Assembly: GCA_963707905.1 (NCBI GenBank)
Contig: CAVPSA010000023.1
Coordinates: 1-64,000 of the forward strand
Length of the DNA stretch: 64,000 nt
Origin: DASXKD01 sp963707905
GTDB lineage: Bacteria > Actinomycetota > Actinomycetes > Streptosporangiales > Streptosporangiaceae
Direction of reading: 5' to 3'
Positions 37,945 through 47,294 of this stretch are shown piece by piece. The first letter of the stretch is position 1. Each line of letters opens with the position of its first letter. Below the pieces are notes generated by a model. The model had not been told where the DNA came from, did no database searches, and worked only from the letters and a program-made list of their open reading frames with translations. Both the position numbers and the translations under genes were made by a program.

Positions 37945-38052
37945 GGGTGCTTGCCCCCTCATTGCTCGCCTGCCTGTCCCCCTCGGCACGCCGGAGCGCT
38001 ACAGCTACCCGGAGCCGCGGCGTTTAAGCGGCGCCGGGGTGAACACCGGCGG

Positions 38053-38877
38053 TCACCAGGTCGGGATGGCCGTGGTGAGCGGAACGCTGCCCGCCGGTGG
38101 CGTTCTGGTCACGGTAAGGCCGACGTCGCGGGCCAGCGCCGCGAACGTGACCGAGTTGACCACGGCGGCGCCACCCGGGTCGTTGTTGAAGTAGACATAC
38201 ACATCCGCGCCCGCGGGCCATGCCTGGCTCACCCGCTCGGCCCAGGTCTGCAGGTCCCGCTCGGCGTAGCTGGGCCACGGATCGGCCGTGCCCTCATGAA
38301 ACCGCAGGTATCCCCATCCGGCGGTGACCCAGAGTGGCGTGGCCGGGCGGCCGAGCCGGTCCGCCCAGCACAGCGCCGCGTCGTGCGCGGCCAGGACCTG
38401 CCGGACCTCTTCGGTCCACCACGAGTCGTGCCGTGGTTCCACGACGACTCGCACTCGCTCATGGCCGGGAGGAAGCCGGGCGCGCTGGAACTCGGTCAGG
38501 CAGGCGTCAAGCAGCGCCGGTGCCGCCTTGAGTGTCGGTGGCAACTGAAGCAGCACAGGACCGAGCTTGGGACCGAGTGCCGTCGCGGCGCCGAGCAGCC
38601 GGGTGACGGGTTCTGCCGGGTCGCGCAGCCTTCTGACATGGGAGAGGTACCGGCTCGCCTTCACCGCCATGACAAAATCTGCGGGCGTACGGGCACGCCA
38701 GCCCGCGAATGTCTCCGCAGCGGGCAACCGGTAGAAGCTGTTGTTGTTCTCGACCGTCAGATAGTGGCTGGCATAGTGCTCCAGCCAGCGGCGCTGGGCC
38801 ACCCCTGCCGGGTACAGCCCGCCACGCCAGTCCCGGTACTGCCAGCCGGAGGTCCCGATCAGCACGGGCATCCGCAT
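38053..38877 (-). CDS. DUF72 (YecE-like) protein
   Basis: A 274-residue TIM-barrel protein of the DUF72/YecE family. Recognisable blocks are IGTSGWQYRDWRGGLYP at the N-terminus, FYRLPAAETFAGWRARTP, FVMAVKASRYLSHVRRL, LGPVLLQLPPTLK, VVEPRHDSWW and DVYVYFNNDPGGAAVVNS. Function is unknown; a metal-dependent nuclease or isomerase has been suggested from the fold. It lies downstream of no obvious partner and 108 bases from the acyl-CoA dehydrogenase gene on the same strand. Confidence 0.9.
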   Translation of the reverse strand: MRMPVLIGTSGWQYRDWRGGLYPAGVAQRRWLEHYASHYLTVENNNSFYRLPAAETFAGWRARTPADFVMAVKASRYLSHVRRLRDPAEPVTRLLGAATALGPKLGPVLLQLPPTLKAAPALLDACLTEFQRARLPPGHERVRVVVEPRHDSWWTEEVRQVLAAHDAALCWADRLGRPATPLWVTAGWGYLRFHEGTADPWPSYAERDLQTWAERVSQAWPAGADVYVYFNNDPGGAAVVNSVTFAALARDVGLTVTRTPPAGSVPLTTAIPTW

Positions 38878-39167
38878 GCGCCTCCCTGCGTGCCCGGGCC
38901 CGCGATCCGGGGGAGATGAGGGCGATCGGCAGCTGTCCTGGCTACGCCTGTGCGGGAAGCTGGTTGATGTTCACCACGGTCGCCCGATGTCGCTGCTGCC
39001 ACGCCGGAGTACTGCCCACGATCTGCCCGCCCGAACGGCCGGTCCGGTCCTCGTCCGGGGCGTGGCCGCGTTAGCCCGGAGCCCTGGGGGGAAGTGGGGC
39101 GTGATCACGGCGGCCGCGAAAGCCGGTCGCCGGCGCACCTGAGTAACGGCAGCACCGCGGAGGAATC

Positions 39168-39701
39168 ATGACATCGACACAGGCCACGGGAAGCACCAGA
39201 CAGACGGGGCAGGGGTTGCTGGGCATCTATCTCAATGATCATCTCGCCGGGGCGACCGGCGGTGTCGAGCTGGCCCGCAGGGTGGCGGCAGTTCGCCGGC
39301 CGGAGGAGGCCGGTGACGCGCTGTGGCGCTTCGCGGCCGAGGTTGCCGCGGACCGCGCGGCGCTGCTGGAGATCATGGGCGTCCTAGGTGTCCCCGTGCG
39401 GGCCTACAAGGTGTGCGCCGGGTGGGTCGGCGAGAAGGCCGGTCGGCTCAAGCTCAACGGCCGGCTGCTGAGCCGGTCGCCGCTGAGCGGCCTGGAAGAG
39501 CTGGAAATGATGCGCCTGGGAGTGACGGGCAAGGCGGCCGGGTGGCGCACGCTGCGGCTCCTGGCAGACACGGACGTGCGACTCGACTGCGGTCGGCTCG
39601 ATGAGCTCATCGCCAGGGCTGACAGTCAACTGGAGTTGCTCGAGGACCTGCGGGTGCGCGCCGCCCGGCTGGCCCTCGGCCAGGGACCGGCCGGTGCCTG
39701 A
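39168..39701 (+). CDS. Conserved hypothetical protein
   Basis: A 177-residue soluble, helical protein I cannot assign. It has GLLGIYLNDHLAGATGGVELARRV, a charged helical middle and LDELIARADSQLELLEDLRVRAARLAL at the end, a pattern reminiscent of small all-alpha proteins such as ferritin-like bundles, but there is no metal motif. The ATG follows gcggaggaatc. It overlaps the HAD gene by 8 bases and so is probably co-translated with it. Confidence 0.8.
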   Translation: MTSTQATGSTRQTGQGLLGIYLNDHLAGATGGVELARRVAAVRRPEEAGDALWRFAAEVAADRAALLEIMGVLGVPVRAYKVCAGWVGEKAGRLKLNGRLLSRSPLSGLEELEMMRLGVTGKAAGWRTLRLLADTDVRLDCGRLDELIARADSQLELLEDLRVRAARLALGQGPAGA

Positions 39702-40362
39702 CAAGCGCCGCGGCGGCGTCATCTTCGACGTGGACGGCACCCTGCTGGACACCAACTACCTGCAAGTCGCGGCGTGGTGGGAGGCGTTCAGGGAACGCGG
39801 CCACGAAATCCGCTGTGCCGACGTGCACCGGGCCCTCGGGATGGGCTCCGCCGAGCTCGTGGAACGGGTCCTGGGCCGGCCGGATCCCTCGGTGAGCGCT
39901 GCGCACAGCCGTCACTACGCCCCTTACCTCGGCCGGATCCGGCCGTTGCCCGGGGCCGCCGATCTGCTCCGCGCGACCGCCCGGCTCGGGCTGGATGTGG
40001 TGCTCGCCACCAGCGCCAAGGACGACGAGGTGGACCTCATGACGGACGCGCTCGGTGCCGGTTCCGCGGTCTCCGCCGTGGTCAGCTCCGGTGACGTCGA
40101 ACGGGCAAAGCCCGACCCTGGCATCGTCCGCAAGGCGCTGGATGAGTCGGGCATCGACCCCGGCCGCGCCGTCATGGTCGGCGACGCGGTCTGGGATGTG
40201 CTCGCCGCCGAACGGGCCGGCATCCGGTGCATCGGCCTGCTCTGCGGCGGGACCGCCGAAGCGGAACTGCGCAGCGCTGGCGCGGTGCAGGTGTACCGCG
40301 ACCCAGCCGCACTGCTCGGTGACATCCACGCCAGCCCGATCGGGCGCCTCGGGCGCGGCTAA
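39694..40362 (+). CDS. HAD-superfamily hydrolase
   Basis: A haloacid-dehalogenase-type phosphatase of 222 residues. Motif I is VIFDVDGTLLDTNYLQ (nucleophile Asp and acid Asp), motif II VVLATSAKDDE, motif III Lys in ERAKPDPGIV and motif IV MVGDAVWDVLAAERAG. The cap is a short helical bundle as in beta-phosphoglucomutase or phosphoglycolate phosphatase. The GTG start at 39694 is inside the end of the upstream gene. The lipid-kinase gene follows 40 bases later, probably in the same operon. Confidence 0.92.
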   Translation: MPDKRRGGVIFDVDGTLLDTNYLQVAAWWEAFRERGHEIRCADVHRALGMGSAELVERVLGRPDPSVSAAHSRHYAPYLGRIRPLPGAADLLRATARLGLDVVLATSAKDDEVDLMTDALGAGSAVSAVVSSGDVERAKPDPGIVRKALDESGIDPGRAVMVGDAVWDVLAAERAGIRCIGLLCGGTAEAELRSAGAVQVYRDPAALLGDIHASPIGRLGRG

Positions 40363-40402
40363 CGCGCGTGCAGTTTCAGGCGGAGAACACGGAGGGCATG
40401 GC

Positions 40403-41299
40403 GTGTCGAGGATCGCGGTAGTGGCCCACGCAGGCAAGAGTCTCGGCGGTGGCTTGGGGGAGCTTCGCGAGGTGCTGGCACGGGAGGGCATTGCCGATCC
40501 GCTGTGGTATGAGGTGCGAAAGAGCCGCAAGGCACCGAAATGTGCGCGCAGGGCACTGGCGCAAGGTGCTGAGGTGATCTTCGTCTGGGGTGGCGACGGG
40601 ACAGTACAGCGATGCATCGATGCCGTGGCCGGGACGGAGGCTGTCCTGGCGATCCTGCCGGCCGGCACGGCCAATCTGCTGGCGAGCAACCTGCAGATCC
40701 CTGCCGACGTGGCCGAAGCGGTGCGGGCCGGGCTGAACGGGGAGTGCCGCCGGTTCGATACCGGGTCGGTGAACGGCGAGCACTTCGCGGTGATGGCCGG
40801 CGCCGGGTTCGATGCTCGGATGATCAAAGAAGCCGGTCAGGGACGGAAAGGGCGCTTCGGCCGCGCAGCGTACCTCTACGCAGGAGCCAGGAACCTCAGC
40901 GCGCGCCGGGCCCGGGCGATCATTGAGGTGGACGGCAAGCGCTTCTACAAGGGCCGGGTCTCCTGCGTGCTGGTGGGAAACGTGGCCAAGGTTCTCGGCG
41001 GGATCGAGGTCTTCCGCGGGGCGCGACCTGACGACGGGCTCCTTGAGATCGGCCTGGTCACCGCCAAGAATCCGGCTGAATGGGCGCGGGCGCTTGGCCG
41101 GGTCATCCAGGGCCGGGCCGGGGAGTCGCCGTTCATTGAGGTCACCCGTGGTGAGCGATTCCGGATCCGGTTCAACCGGCCCATGCCCTACGAACTTGAC
41201 GGCGGTGCGCGCCGCACGGTCAAGGAACTGCGGATCAAGGTTCATCCCGGCTCGGTCAAGCTCTGCCTTCCCGCTCAGGTGCAGGCGGAAGGCAGTTAG
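40403..41299 (+). CDS. Diacylglycerol kinase-family lipid kinase
   Basis: A DagK/YegS-type lipid kinase of 298 residues. The nucleotide site is VIFVWGGDGTVQRCIDAVAG with ILPAGTANLLASNL following, both diagnostic. The C-terminal beta domain has FDTGSVNGEHFAVMAGAGFDARMI, VSCVLVGNVAKVLGGIEVF and DGLLEIGLVT. It would phosphorylate diacylglycerol or another membrane lipid. A GTG at 40403 preceded by ggaggg fits the domain start. The frame is open further upstream but overlaps the HAD gene. Confidence 0.92.
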   Translation: MSRIAVVAHAGKSLGGGLGELREVLAREGIADPLWYEVRKSRKAPKCARRALAQGAEVIFVWGGDGTVQRCIDAVAGTEAVLAILPAGTANLLASNLQIPADVAEAVRAGLNGECRRFDTGSVNGEHFAVMAGAGFDARMIKEAGQGRKGRFGRAAYLYAGARNLSARRARAIIEVDGKRFYKGRVSCVLVGNVAKVLGGIEVFRGARPDDGLLEIGLVTAKNPAEWARALGRVIQGRAGESPFIEVTRGERFRIRFNRPMPYELDGGARRTVKELRIKVHPGSVKLCLPAQVQAEGS

Positions 41300-41820
41300 T
41301 GAGCGCCGGTCATGGCTGCAGGGTTATCCGGCCGATGGTGTGGTCGCGCAGGTGCTGGAGCTGGCCGTTCTCGAGGATCGAGTGGGCGTGCCCGGCCGAT
41401 CAGCGCACCGTAGGCCGTGGCGCCGAGGTGAACCGCGGCAACGAAGGCGACCTGGCTGGCACCTGGCGGCAGCAGATATGGCCGCTCCCGGTTGACCAGG
41501 ACCAGTTCGGCCGTGGCTGCCCGGCCGGCCGCCGTAGCCGGCCGAGTTGGCCCAGACCCGGTCGCCCGGACGCACATCATCCGCACCAGCACCGCAAGCG
41601 GCGACGGTGCCCGCAAGGTCGCGGCCGACCGCGAGCGGGAAGGCGGCCGGTGTTGGCCAGGCACCCGAGCGCACGAAGGTGTCCACCTTGTTGACTGCGA
41701 CTGCCTCCACCTCCACCAGCACCTGCCCGGGGCCAGGCGCGGGGTCGGGAAGATCGCCATAGCGGATCCCGCTGATACAAACGCCACCGAACCAGTCCAG
41801 ATAGGCCGTGCCATCACACC
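41296..41820 (-). pseudogene. Zinc-less medium-chain dehydrogenase/quinone oxidoreductase remnant
   Basis: Pieces of an MDR-family oxidoreductase are spread over two frames: GDLPDPAPGPGQVLVEVEAVAVNKVDTFVRSGAW, GRDLAGTVAACGAGADDVRPGDRVWANSAGYGG, then after a frame change ELVLVNRERPYLLPPGASQVAFVAAVHLGATAYGAL. A C-terminal piece (HSILENGQLQHLRDHTIGRITLQP) follows at once, so the whole Rossmann domain is missing. Frameshift plus internal deletion make it non-functional. The 3' end touches the stop of the lipid kinase. Confidence 0.75.
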
Positions 41821-41939
41821 TCCTTGGCGATCACCCCCCAGCTACCCCGCCCGAGCGGGAGTGGGGCCGCGAAGCTGATTCCGGCCGCGATGACCGTAGC
41901 GACGCGGGCGGTACCCGCCGGGTGACGCGCAGGTGATGG

Positions 41940-42407
41940 TTAACCGTCGGAGCGGATGTCGGTGTCGTCGTCATCCACGACGTGCATCGCTGCCTCTTCC
42001 GCGGTTGCGGCGCCACCATCGATCCCGGCGTCCCGCGCGACGAGATCCGCCTCCTCGTCCGGATGCGCGCCCTCGTCCTCGGCCACCAGCCGGCCCGCCC
42101 GGGGATCCGGGCCGTCGTCGAGCAGCAGCCCGTCGACGTCCTCATCCCCGGCGATATCCCCGACCGGCTCATCGTCTATCTCGCCCGTCACGTCCGGCTC
42201 TTCCTCGGCGAGCAGTTGATCGAGAGACTCACCGGCCTGCTGTTCTGCGGCCGTTGAGCCGTGCCGGATGGCGGCGGACCATCGTTGCGGCGCAGCGACC
42301 CCCCGGTCGAGCGGGTCGTCTCCGGGGTCGCCATCCAGCGTGTCGGACGCATCCAGAACCTCATAGTCCGTCAGGTCAGCCGATTCCGGCCGCCTCTGTT
42401 CGGGCAT
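41940..42407 (-). CDS. DUF5709 acidic protein
   Basis: A 155-residue, strongly acidic protein with DYEVLDASDTLDGDPGDDPLDRGV near the N-terminus and ESLDQLLAEEEPDV, then Asp/Glu-rich segments such as EDVDGLLLDDGPDPRAGRLVAEDEG and a tail DADTDIRSDG-like (AMHVVDDDDTDIRSDG). This is the actinobacterial DUF5709 pattern; function is unknown. The composition suggests an intrinsically disordered cytosolic protein. The ATG follows a gaaggagcagc site. It stands alone. Confidence 0.85.
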   Translation of the reverse strand: MPEQRRPESADLTDYEVLDASDTLDGDPGDDPLDRGVAAPQRWSAAIRHGSTAAEQQAGESLDQLLAEEEPDVTGEIDDEPVGDIAGDEDVDGLLLDDGPDPRAGRLVAEDEGAHPDEEADLVARDAGIDGGAATAEEAAMHVVDDDDTDIRSDG

Positions 42408-42543
42408 CGCTGCTCCTTCACTCGCCGTAACGCGTCGGCGGGAACCCTTCCCCGCCCACCCTCAATTAGTGGTCCCACTCACGAGCATCTGCGCGTTGAG
42501 CCGCCGGGTGGCATGTAGTGCTCAGCACAGGGGCTGGATCACC

Positions 42544-43086
42544 TCACCGGGTGTCATATGCGCGGGCAGCAGCGAATGCGGTCCAGCGGCGAACCAGGAT
42601 CTTGCTTGTTTCCGGTGGCACGGAGCCGCAAACCTGAGCCAGCGGTCCCCGTTCTTCGCTGGCAAAGTGCCTGGTACATGCCGCGCAGGCGGCCGTGATC
42701 ACCTGCCACCACCGGGGCGAGCCGACATCGAGCAGCCGTGCCTCTTCAACCGTTTCGCGCAGGTCGATATGGTCGGCGGTTGCCACCTCCACGAAGCTCG
42801 GCGCGAACGCACCGGCGCCGGACACCAGAGGGAAGCAGATCTCCTCCTCCGCCCGGGTATGAACTTCCAGCAGGTTTGCCAGCCTCGTCCAGATCTGGTT
42901 CAGTGCCAGCCGCGAAACCGCGGGTTCCCCGCGCCGTACCACGCCATCGAGCGCACGGAAGAGCCGGAGGATGCGTGCATGTTCGGAAAAGATCAGCTCG
43001 CCGATCTCGCTGATACCCGCATCAGAGGCGGCCGGGGCCGTCTTGACCAGCGAAGTTGCGGTGCGGTTGGGAGTGACTGATTCCAC
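42544..43086 (-). CDS. Hemerythrin-like HHE domain protein
   Basis: A 180-residue four-helix protein. Metal-ligand helices are FSEHARILRLFRAL, LANLLEVHTRAEEEICFPLV, EVATADHIDLRETVEEA and AACTRHFASEERGPLAQV, giving the spaced His/Glu ligands of a di-iron hemerythrin. The GTG at 43086 is preceded by gaggagg; the longer frame to 43272 adds a segment with no similarity. Likely roles are oxygen, nitric oxide or iron handling. The gene diverges from a GAF-ANTAR gene across about 275 bases. Confidence 0.9.
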   Translation of the reverse strand: MESVTPNRTATSLVKTAPAASDAGISEIGELIFSEHARILRLFRALDGVVRRGEPAVSRLALNQIWTRLANLLEVHTRAEEEICFPLVSGAGAFAPSFVEVATADHIDLRETVEEARLLDVGSPRWWQVITAACAACTRHFASEERGPLAQVCGSVPPETSKILVRRWTAFAAARAYDTR

Positions 43087-43362
43087 GGACAGGCCTCCTC
43101 GGCGGCTGTAGCGCCATGGGTCGTCCGTTCCGGCCGGCCTCGCCACGTGCGGCAGCACACCGTTGCTAGCGGTCCCGCGCTCTTCGAGGGCCGTGCCATT
43201 GGGATGGTCAGGCACGGTGACGTTGGTGCGCACAAGGCGCTCGGGGACCCCGCTCTTTTCGAGGGTCGCCAACCTGGGCCACCATGCCGGTGCTGCCGTC
43301 TACCCGGCCTGCCCGCACGCAAACTTGAGTTACGCCGCTCCGGGCGGGGTAGCAGTCGCGCC

Positions 43363-44088
43363 ATGCTGGAGGTGACGCAGGAACTCGCCGGGCGTATCTC
43401 CGAGGTCGCACGGCTACTGGAGAACGACGACGAAGGCGATGCGCCCCTGCACCGGCTGGCAGATCTTGGCGTCGAGTTGGTGCCAGGGGCCACTGCTGCG
43501 GCAGTGACCATCATGGCGGGAGCCCAGACGTACACCTTCGCCGCCTCTGATGCACGGCTCGGCGAGTTGCACAGCCTGCAATTCGCGTCGGGGGAGGGGC
43601 CGGTGGTCGAAACGTTGCGGTACAACGAGGCCAGGCACGTCCCGGATACCAGCGTTGAAGGGCGCTGGCAAGCGTTCTGCTGCGCCGCCACCGAAGCCGG
43701 CTTGTACAGTCTTGTTTCGCTGCCCTTGCACACTGCCCAGCGGCAGGCGGGGGCAGTGGCGCTGTATGCCGATTGCCCCGGCGCGTTCAGCGGTGCGGCG
43801 CATGACATCGCGTTGCTGTTTGCCGCGCAGGGCGGCACGGCGGTGCACAATGCCGGGATTTACGGAGCGTGCCGCCAGTTGACCGATAATCTCCAGGCGG
43901 CACTGGAGGGCCGGGCCATCATCGAACAGGCCAAGGGGGTGCTGCACGCCAAACTGGCGGTGTCGCCGGATGAGGCGTTCGAGATGATCAGACGGTACTC
44001 ACAGAACACCAACCAGAAGGTGCGCATGATCGCGGCCCAGCTGGTCCGGGGCGAGATCGACCCCAAGCTACTGCGCGGCCGGGCTTAA
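43363..44088 (+). CDS. GAF-ANTAR domain regulator, second copy
   Basis: A 241-residue antitermination-type regulator. GAF occupies about 20-165 (FASGEGPVVETLRYNEARHVPDT, LVSLPLHTAQRQAGAVALYAD), followed by ANTAR (LEGRAIIEQAKGVLHAKLAVSPDEAFEMIRRYSQNTNQKVRMIAAQLV). The ATG at 43363 lies 10 bases past a GGGTAG box (43347-43352) and has no good ribosome site, so a leaderless message is possible. It converges with the Mrp operon. It is a paralogue in architecture of the protein at 19478. Confidence 0.9.
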   Translation: MLEVTQELAGRISEVARLLENDDEGDAPLHRLADLGVELVPGATAAAVTIMAGAQTYTFAASDARLGELHSLQFASGEGPVVETLRYNEARHVPDTSVEGRWQAFCCAATEAGLYSLVSLPLHTAQRQAGAVALYADCPGAFSGAAHDIALLFAAQGGTAVHNAGIYGACRQLTDNLQAALEGRAIIEQAKGVLHAKLAVSPDEAFEMIRRYSQNTNQKVRMIAAQLVRGEIDPKLLRGRA

Positions 44089-44144
44089 CAGGCGTGCGGC
44101 CAGCCGGCGCCGCCGACCGCCCGGCCGAGGCCAAGGGCGGCGGG

Positions 44145-45911
44145 TCAGGTCAGGGTCAGCACGGCTATCACGGCGAGCATCCCGGCCACCGCATAGGCGG
44201 CATAGTCGTTCACCGAGCCGGTGTGCGCGGCGCGCAGCAGGCGGACCGGCCGCGGCTCACGCGCCCTCAGGTACGCCCAGGCGAGCCCGGCGCCGGCCAC
44301 GGCGCAGCCCGCCACCGAGGCCAGCTCGCCCGGTGAGACGTAGTCGAAGGGCAGGTGCAGCAGGGGCAGCCGGGCCAGGCCGGTGAGCACCCCGCTGGCG
44401 TACTGGGCCGGATGCCGCAGGCTGGCGGCGGCCGGCGCCATCACCGAGTCGAGGAAGAACCGGGGGAGGACGCCGAACACCACACAGCACCCCGCCAGGC
44501 TGGCCAGCCCGGCCACCATGCCCGGCCGCAACGGCTCAAGCTCTGCGTAGCGCTGCGCTCGCGGGCGGAAGAAGGCGAGCCATGCCGCCTTGCCGAGCGC
44601 CGCGATCGTGATCACCTGGGCGATCAGCATGAGGGCATAGGGCAGGTACTGGTGGCCATCGAGCAGGCCGGTGTGGATCAGGCTGAGCGAGACGTACCCG
44701 TTGAGCGGCGGAAGGCCGGCGATGGATGCGGCGCCGATCACGAACGCGACAGCCACGACCGGCATGCGCCGCGCCAGGCCGCCCATCTCCGACAGCTTCG
44801 TCAGCCCGGTGCGGTGCAGGATCGCCCCGGCGCACAGGAACAGCAGCGACTTGAACAGGGCATGGTTGACCAGGTGGTAGACGGCGCCCGCGGTCCCGGG
44901 TGCGGTGCCCGTGCCCAGCCCGATGGCCAGGATGCCCATCTGCGAGATCGTGTCGTAGGCCAGCAGCCGCTTGAGATCGTCCTGGGCCAGCGCCATGACC
45001 GCGCCGAGCAGCGCGGAGATGATGCCCATGGTCAGCAGCAGCCCCAGGATAGGGGTGCTGCCCGTGCCGAAGACCTGAAGTGCCAGCCGGGCTATCGCGA
45101 CAATGCCGAAGCTGTACATCAGGCCGGAGAACAGCGCCGATACCGGACCCGACGTGGCGGTGTGCACGTCGGCGAGCCAGCCGTGGAACGGGACAAGCCC
45201 CGCCTTCGTCGCGAACCCGGCCACCAGCAGGCCGAGCGCGATCAGGTCGGGTGTGGACAGATGCCGGGCCAGGGCGCCGTGGAGCTGCGCGTAGTTGAGT
45301 GCGCCGTTGACGGCGTACAGCAGCCCGGCGCCGATGAACACGGCGAAGCTGGCCAGCGTGGTCAGGGCCAGGATCTTGAAGGCGGCTTCCAGGGCGATCG
45401 GGCGTTCCAGCAGGAATGCGGTGAGCCCGTAGCTGGCCAGCGCGGCGACCTCGAACCAGACGAACAGGTTGATCAGGTCGGCCGTGAGCGCCGCCCCGAT
45501 CAGGGCGGCGACCACCAACTGGAACAGGCAGGCATAACCGCCCAGTTCGCGCGGCCCCAGGCCGCCCAGTTCCGACAGCGTGTACAGCAGCAGTACCGCG
45601 CCGATGACCGCCGAGGTCAAGGCGAAGATCAGGCCGAACGGATCGGCGGCCAGCGCGATCCCCAGAACCTGGCCGTGCACCGGGGTCCACAACCCCAGGT
45701 AGTGGGCGCGCACCAGCCCCCCGAACACGCTGGGCGCCTGCAGCAGCAGGATGACGGTGGAGCCGCCGAGCGCGACCAGGCCAACGATGACGGCAAGTTG
45801 CCGGTGCAGCCGGGCCAGCAGCGGCGCCGCCACCGCACCGGCGAGCGGCAGCGCCACCGGAAGCGGCAGCAGCGAGGCAAGCGCCGGGCCGCTCATATCC
45901 GGTCCACCCAT
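44145..45911 (-). CDS. mrpD: Na+/H+ antiporter (Mrp) subunit D
   Basis: A 588-residue polytopic protein of the NuoL/M/N family with about 14 membrane helices. LINLFVWFEVAALASYGLTAF and the Lys/Glu channel residues in the discontinuous helices (PFHGWLADVHTATSGPVSALFSGLMYSFG, DDLKRLLAYDTISQMG, HALFKSLLFLCAG) are diagnostic of MrpD/NuoN-like proton-pumping subunits. It is the last gene of the operon. Starts at 45911 and 45896 are both possible; the latter has ggtgga upstream. It would carry cation or proton movement for the whole complex, since no NuoL-like MrpA is present. Confidence 0.93.
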   Translation of the reverse strand: MGGPDMSGPALASLLPLPVALPLAGAVAAPLLARLHRQLAVIVGLVALGGSTVILLLQAPSVFGGLVRAHYLGLWTPVHGQVLGIALAADPFGLIFALTSAVIGAVLLLYTLSELGGLGPRELGGYACLFQLVVAALIGAALTADLINLFVWFEVAALASYGLTAFLLERPIALEAAFKILALTTLASFAVFIGAGLLYAVNGALNYAQLHGALARHLSTPDLIALGLLVAGFATKAGLVPFHGWLADVHTATSGPVSALFSGLMYSFGIVAIARLALQVFGTGSTPILGLLLTMGIISALLGAVMALAQDDLKRLLAYDTISQMGILAIGLGTGTAPGTAGAVYHLVNHALFKSLLFLCAGAILHRTGLTKLSEMGGLARRMPVVAVAFVIGAASIAGLPPLNGYVSLSLIHTGLLDGHQYLPYALMLIAQVITIAALGKAAWLAFFRPRAQRYAELEPLRPGMVAGLASLAGCCVVFGVLPRFFLDSVMAPAAASLRHPAQYASGVLTGLARLPLLHLPFDYVSPGELASVAGCAVAGAGLAWAYLRAREPRPVRLLRAAHTGSVNDYAAYAVAGMLAVIAVLTLT

Positions 45912-45927
45912 GCGGGCATGCCGCTTG

Positions 45928-46296
45928 TCATCCCCGCATCGCCCGGACCCGGTCGGCGTCCAGCGTGCGGTAGTGCTGCGCGATCCGCACCACGACGCTG
46001 AGGAACACCGCGGTCACAGCGACGCCGATGACGACGGCGGTGAGGCAGAAGTTCTGCAGCACCGGGTCGGCCACGTTCCCGTGCGCGAGCTGTTTGGCGG
46101 TCTTACCGGCGGGCGGGCCGAGCAGTATCGGTGCGGTGGACCCGGCCCGGTAGGCGAGCGACACCATGAACAGGTAGGTCGACGCCTCCATCAGCGACAG
46201 GCCCATCACGATCTTGATGAGGTTCCGCCTGGTCAGCAGCACATACAGGCCGATGCAGAACAGTGCGGCGGCGGCGAGGTAGTTGCCCAGGATCAT
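45928..46296 (-). CDS. mrpC: Na+/H+ antiporter (Mrp) subunit C
   Basis: A 122-residue NuoK-like subunit with three membrane helices (LAAAALFCIGLYVLLTRRNLIKIVMGLSLMEASTYLFMVSLAY, then LTAVVIGVAVTAVFLSVVV). The conserved Glu in the second helix (MEAS) aligns with the NuoK Glu. A 30-residue hydrophilic loop (LLGPPAGKTAKQLAHGNVADPV) is typical of MrpC. The ATG overlaps the end of the MrpB fusion by 4 nt. Confidence 0.93.
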   Translation of the reverse strand: MILGNYLAAAALFCIGLYVLLTRRNLIKIVMGLSLMEASTYLFMVSLAYRAGSTAPILLGPPAGKTAKQLAHGNVADPVLQNFCLTAVVIGVAVTAVFLSVVVRIAQHYRTLDADRVRAMRG

Positions 46297-47294
46297 CGCT
46301 TCCGCCCAGCGCCGCCGGGCTTGCGCTCATCCCGCACCCAGTCGTGGGTCATGCCGAGCAGCGCGAAGACGGCGATGGTCAGGCCGGTGCCGACCTCGAT
46401 CAACTCGGCCGCCGAGAACAACTGCGCGACGCCGCCCGACAGCGGGGTAAGCATGGGCGCCAGGGGCAGCCAGTTCGCGCTGAACGAGCCCCGGAACACC
46501 AGCCCGAGGAACTCGGTCATGACGATCAGTCCCGCGCCCGCCATCTCCACGGTCTCGACCAGCTCGGGCCGGACCACCTTGCTGATCTTCCGGCGGCCGT
46601 AACTGGCGTAGATCAGCAGGAGGACGCCCAGGACGACCGCCCCGCCGGGGAAGCCGCCGCCGGGCGAATATCCCCAGGAGACCAGGTAGAGCCCGGCTAC
46701 CGCGAGGATCGGCAGTACCACCCTGATCGCGTTGCGGACCACGACGGTCATCGCCTCGGCGGTCTCCGGTGCGGGGGTGCCCAGCGGGGTCGCGTCCGGC
46801 GTCTCGGCCCGCTCGCCTCCGCGCGGCGCCTGGTCGTCCTGCTCCCGGCCCTCGGCGGACCTGGCCTCCTGCTCGGCGGCGTCGGTGCCCACATCCGGGT
46901 CGTCCTGCCGCTGCTCGCGCGCCCCCGCGGCGGACTCGCCGAAGTAACCCCGCCGGGGCTCGCGCGACCGGGTGATGACCACCACGCTGACCACGGCGGC
47001 AAGCAGCAGGAACGTCTCGCCGAACGTGTCGAACCCGCGGGTGCCGTAGACGATCTCGTTCACCGGCTCGGTCAGCTTCCACCGGGGTATCGCGATCTCG
47101 AGCGCGTACCGGGCGATCGTGGGTAGCGGCGCATGCTCACGCGGCAGCCCTGCCATCGCGGCTCCCAGGACCACGGCCACCCCGGCCACCAGCAGCGCGC
47201 CGAGCCAGGGCCGGTGCCGTGGCTCGCGTTCGGTGGCCTCGCGTGCCGCGGCGTGCGCGACAGCGGTGCGTTCGCGCAGGCCGGCGCCGGTCAC
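46293..47294 (-). CDS. mrpB: MbhE-MrpB fusion subunit
   Basis: A 333-residue two-part subunit. Residues about 30-110 resemble the C-terminal MbhE-like part of MrpA (EPVNEIVYGTRGFDTFGETFLLLAAVVSVVVI). An acidic cytosolic linker of about 70 residues follows. Residues about 195-325 are MrpB (GLYLVSWGYSPGGGFPGGAVVLGVLLLIYASYG, AELIEVGTGLTIAVFALLG). MrpB usually stands alone, so this fusion is notable. A GTG start overlaps the DUF4040 gene by 4 nt. Confidence 0.88.
   Translation of the reverse strand: MTGAGLRERTAVAHAAAREATEREPRHRPWLGALLVAGVAVVLGAAMAGLPREHAPLPTIARYALEIAIPRWKLTEPVNEIVYGTRGFDTFGETFLLLAAVVSVVVITRSREPRRGYFGESAAGAREQRQDDPDVGTDAAEQEARSAEGREQDDQAPRGGERAETPDATPLGTPAPETAEAMTVVVRNAIRVVLPILAVAGLYLVSWGYSPGGGFPGGAVVLGVLLLIYASYGRRKISKVVRPELVETVEMAGAGLIVMTEFLGLVFRGSFSANWLPLAPMLTPLSGGVAQLFSAAELIEVGTGLTIAVFALLGMTHDWVRDERKPGGAGRKR

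Noticed and set aside
38878..39167. A possible 88-residue gene between DUF72 and the hypothetical protein
   Set aside because: Arg/Pro-rich, no similarity and no ribosome site; probably promoter and leader sequence.
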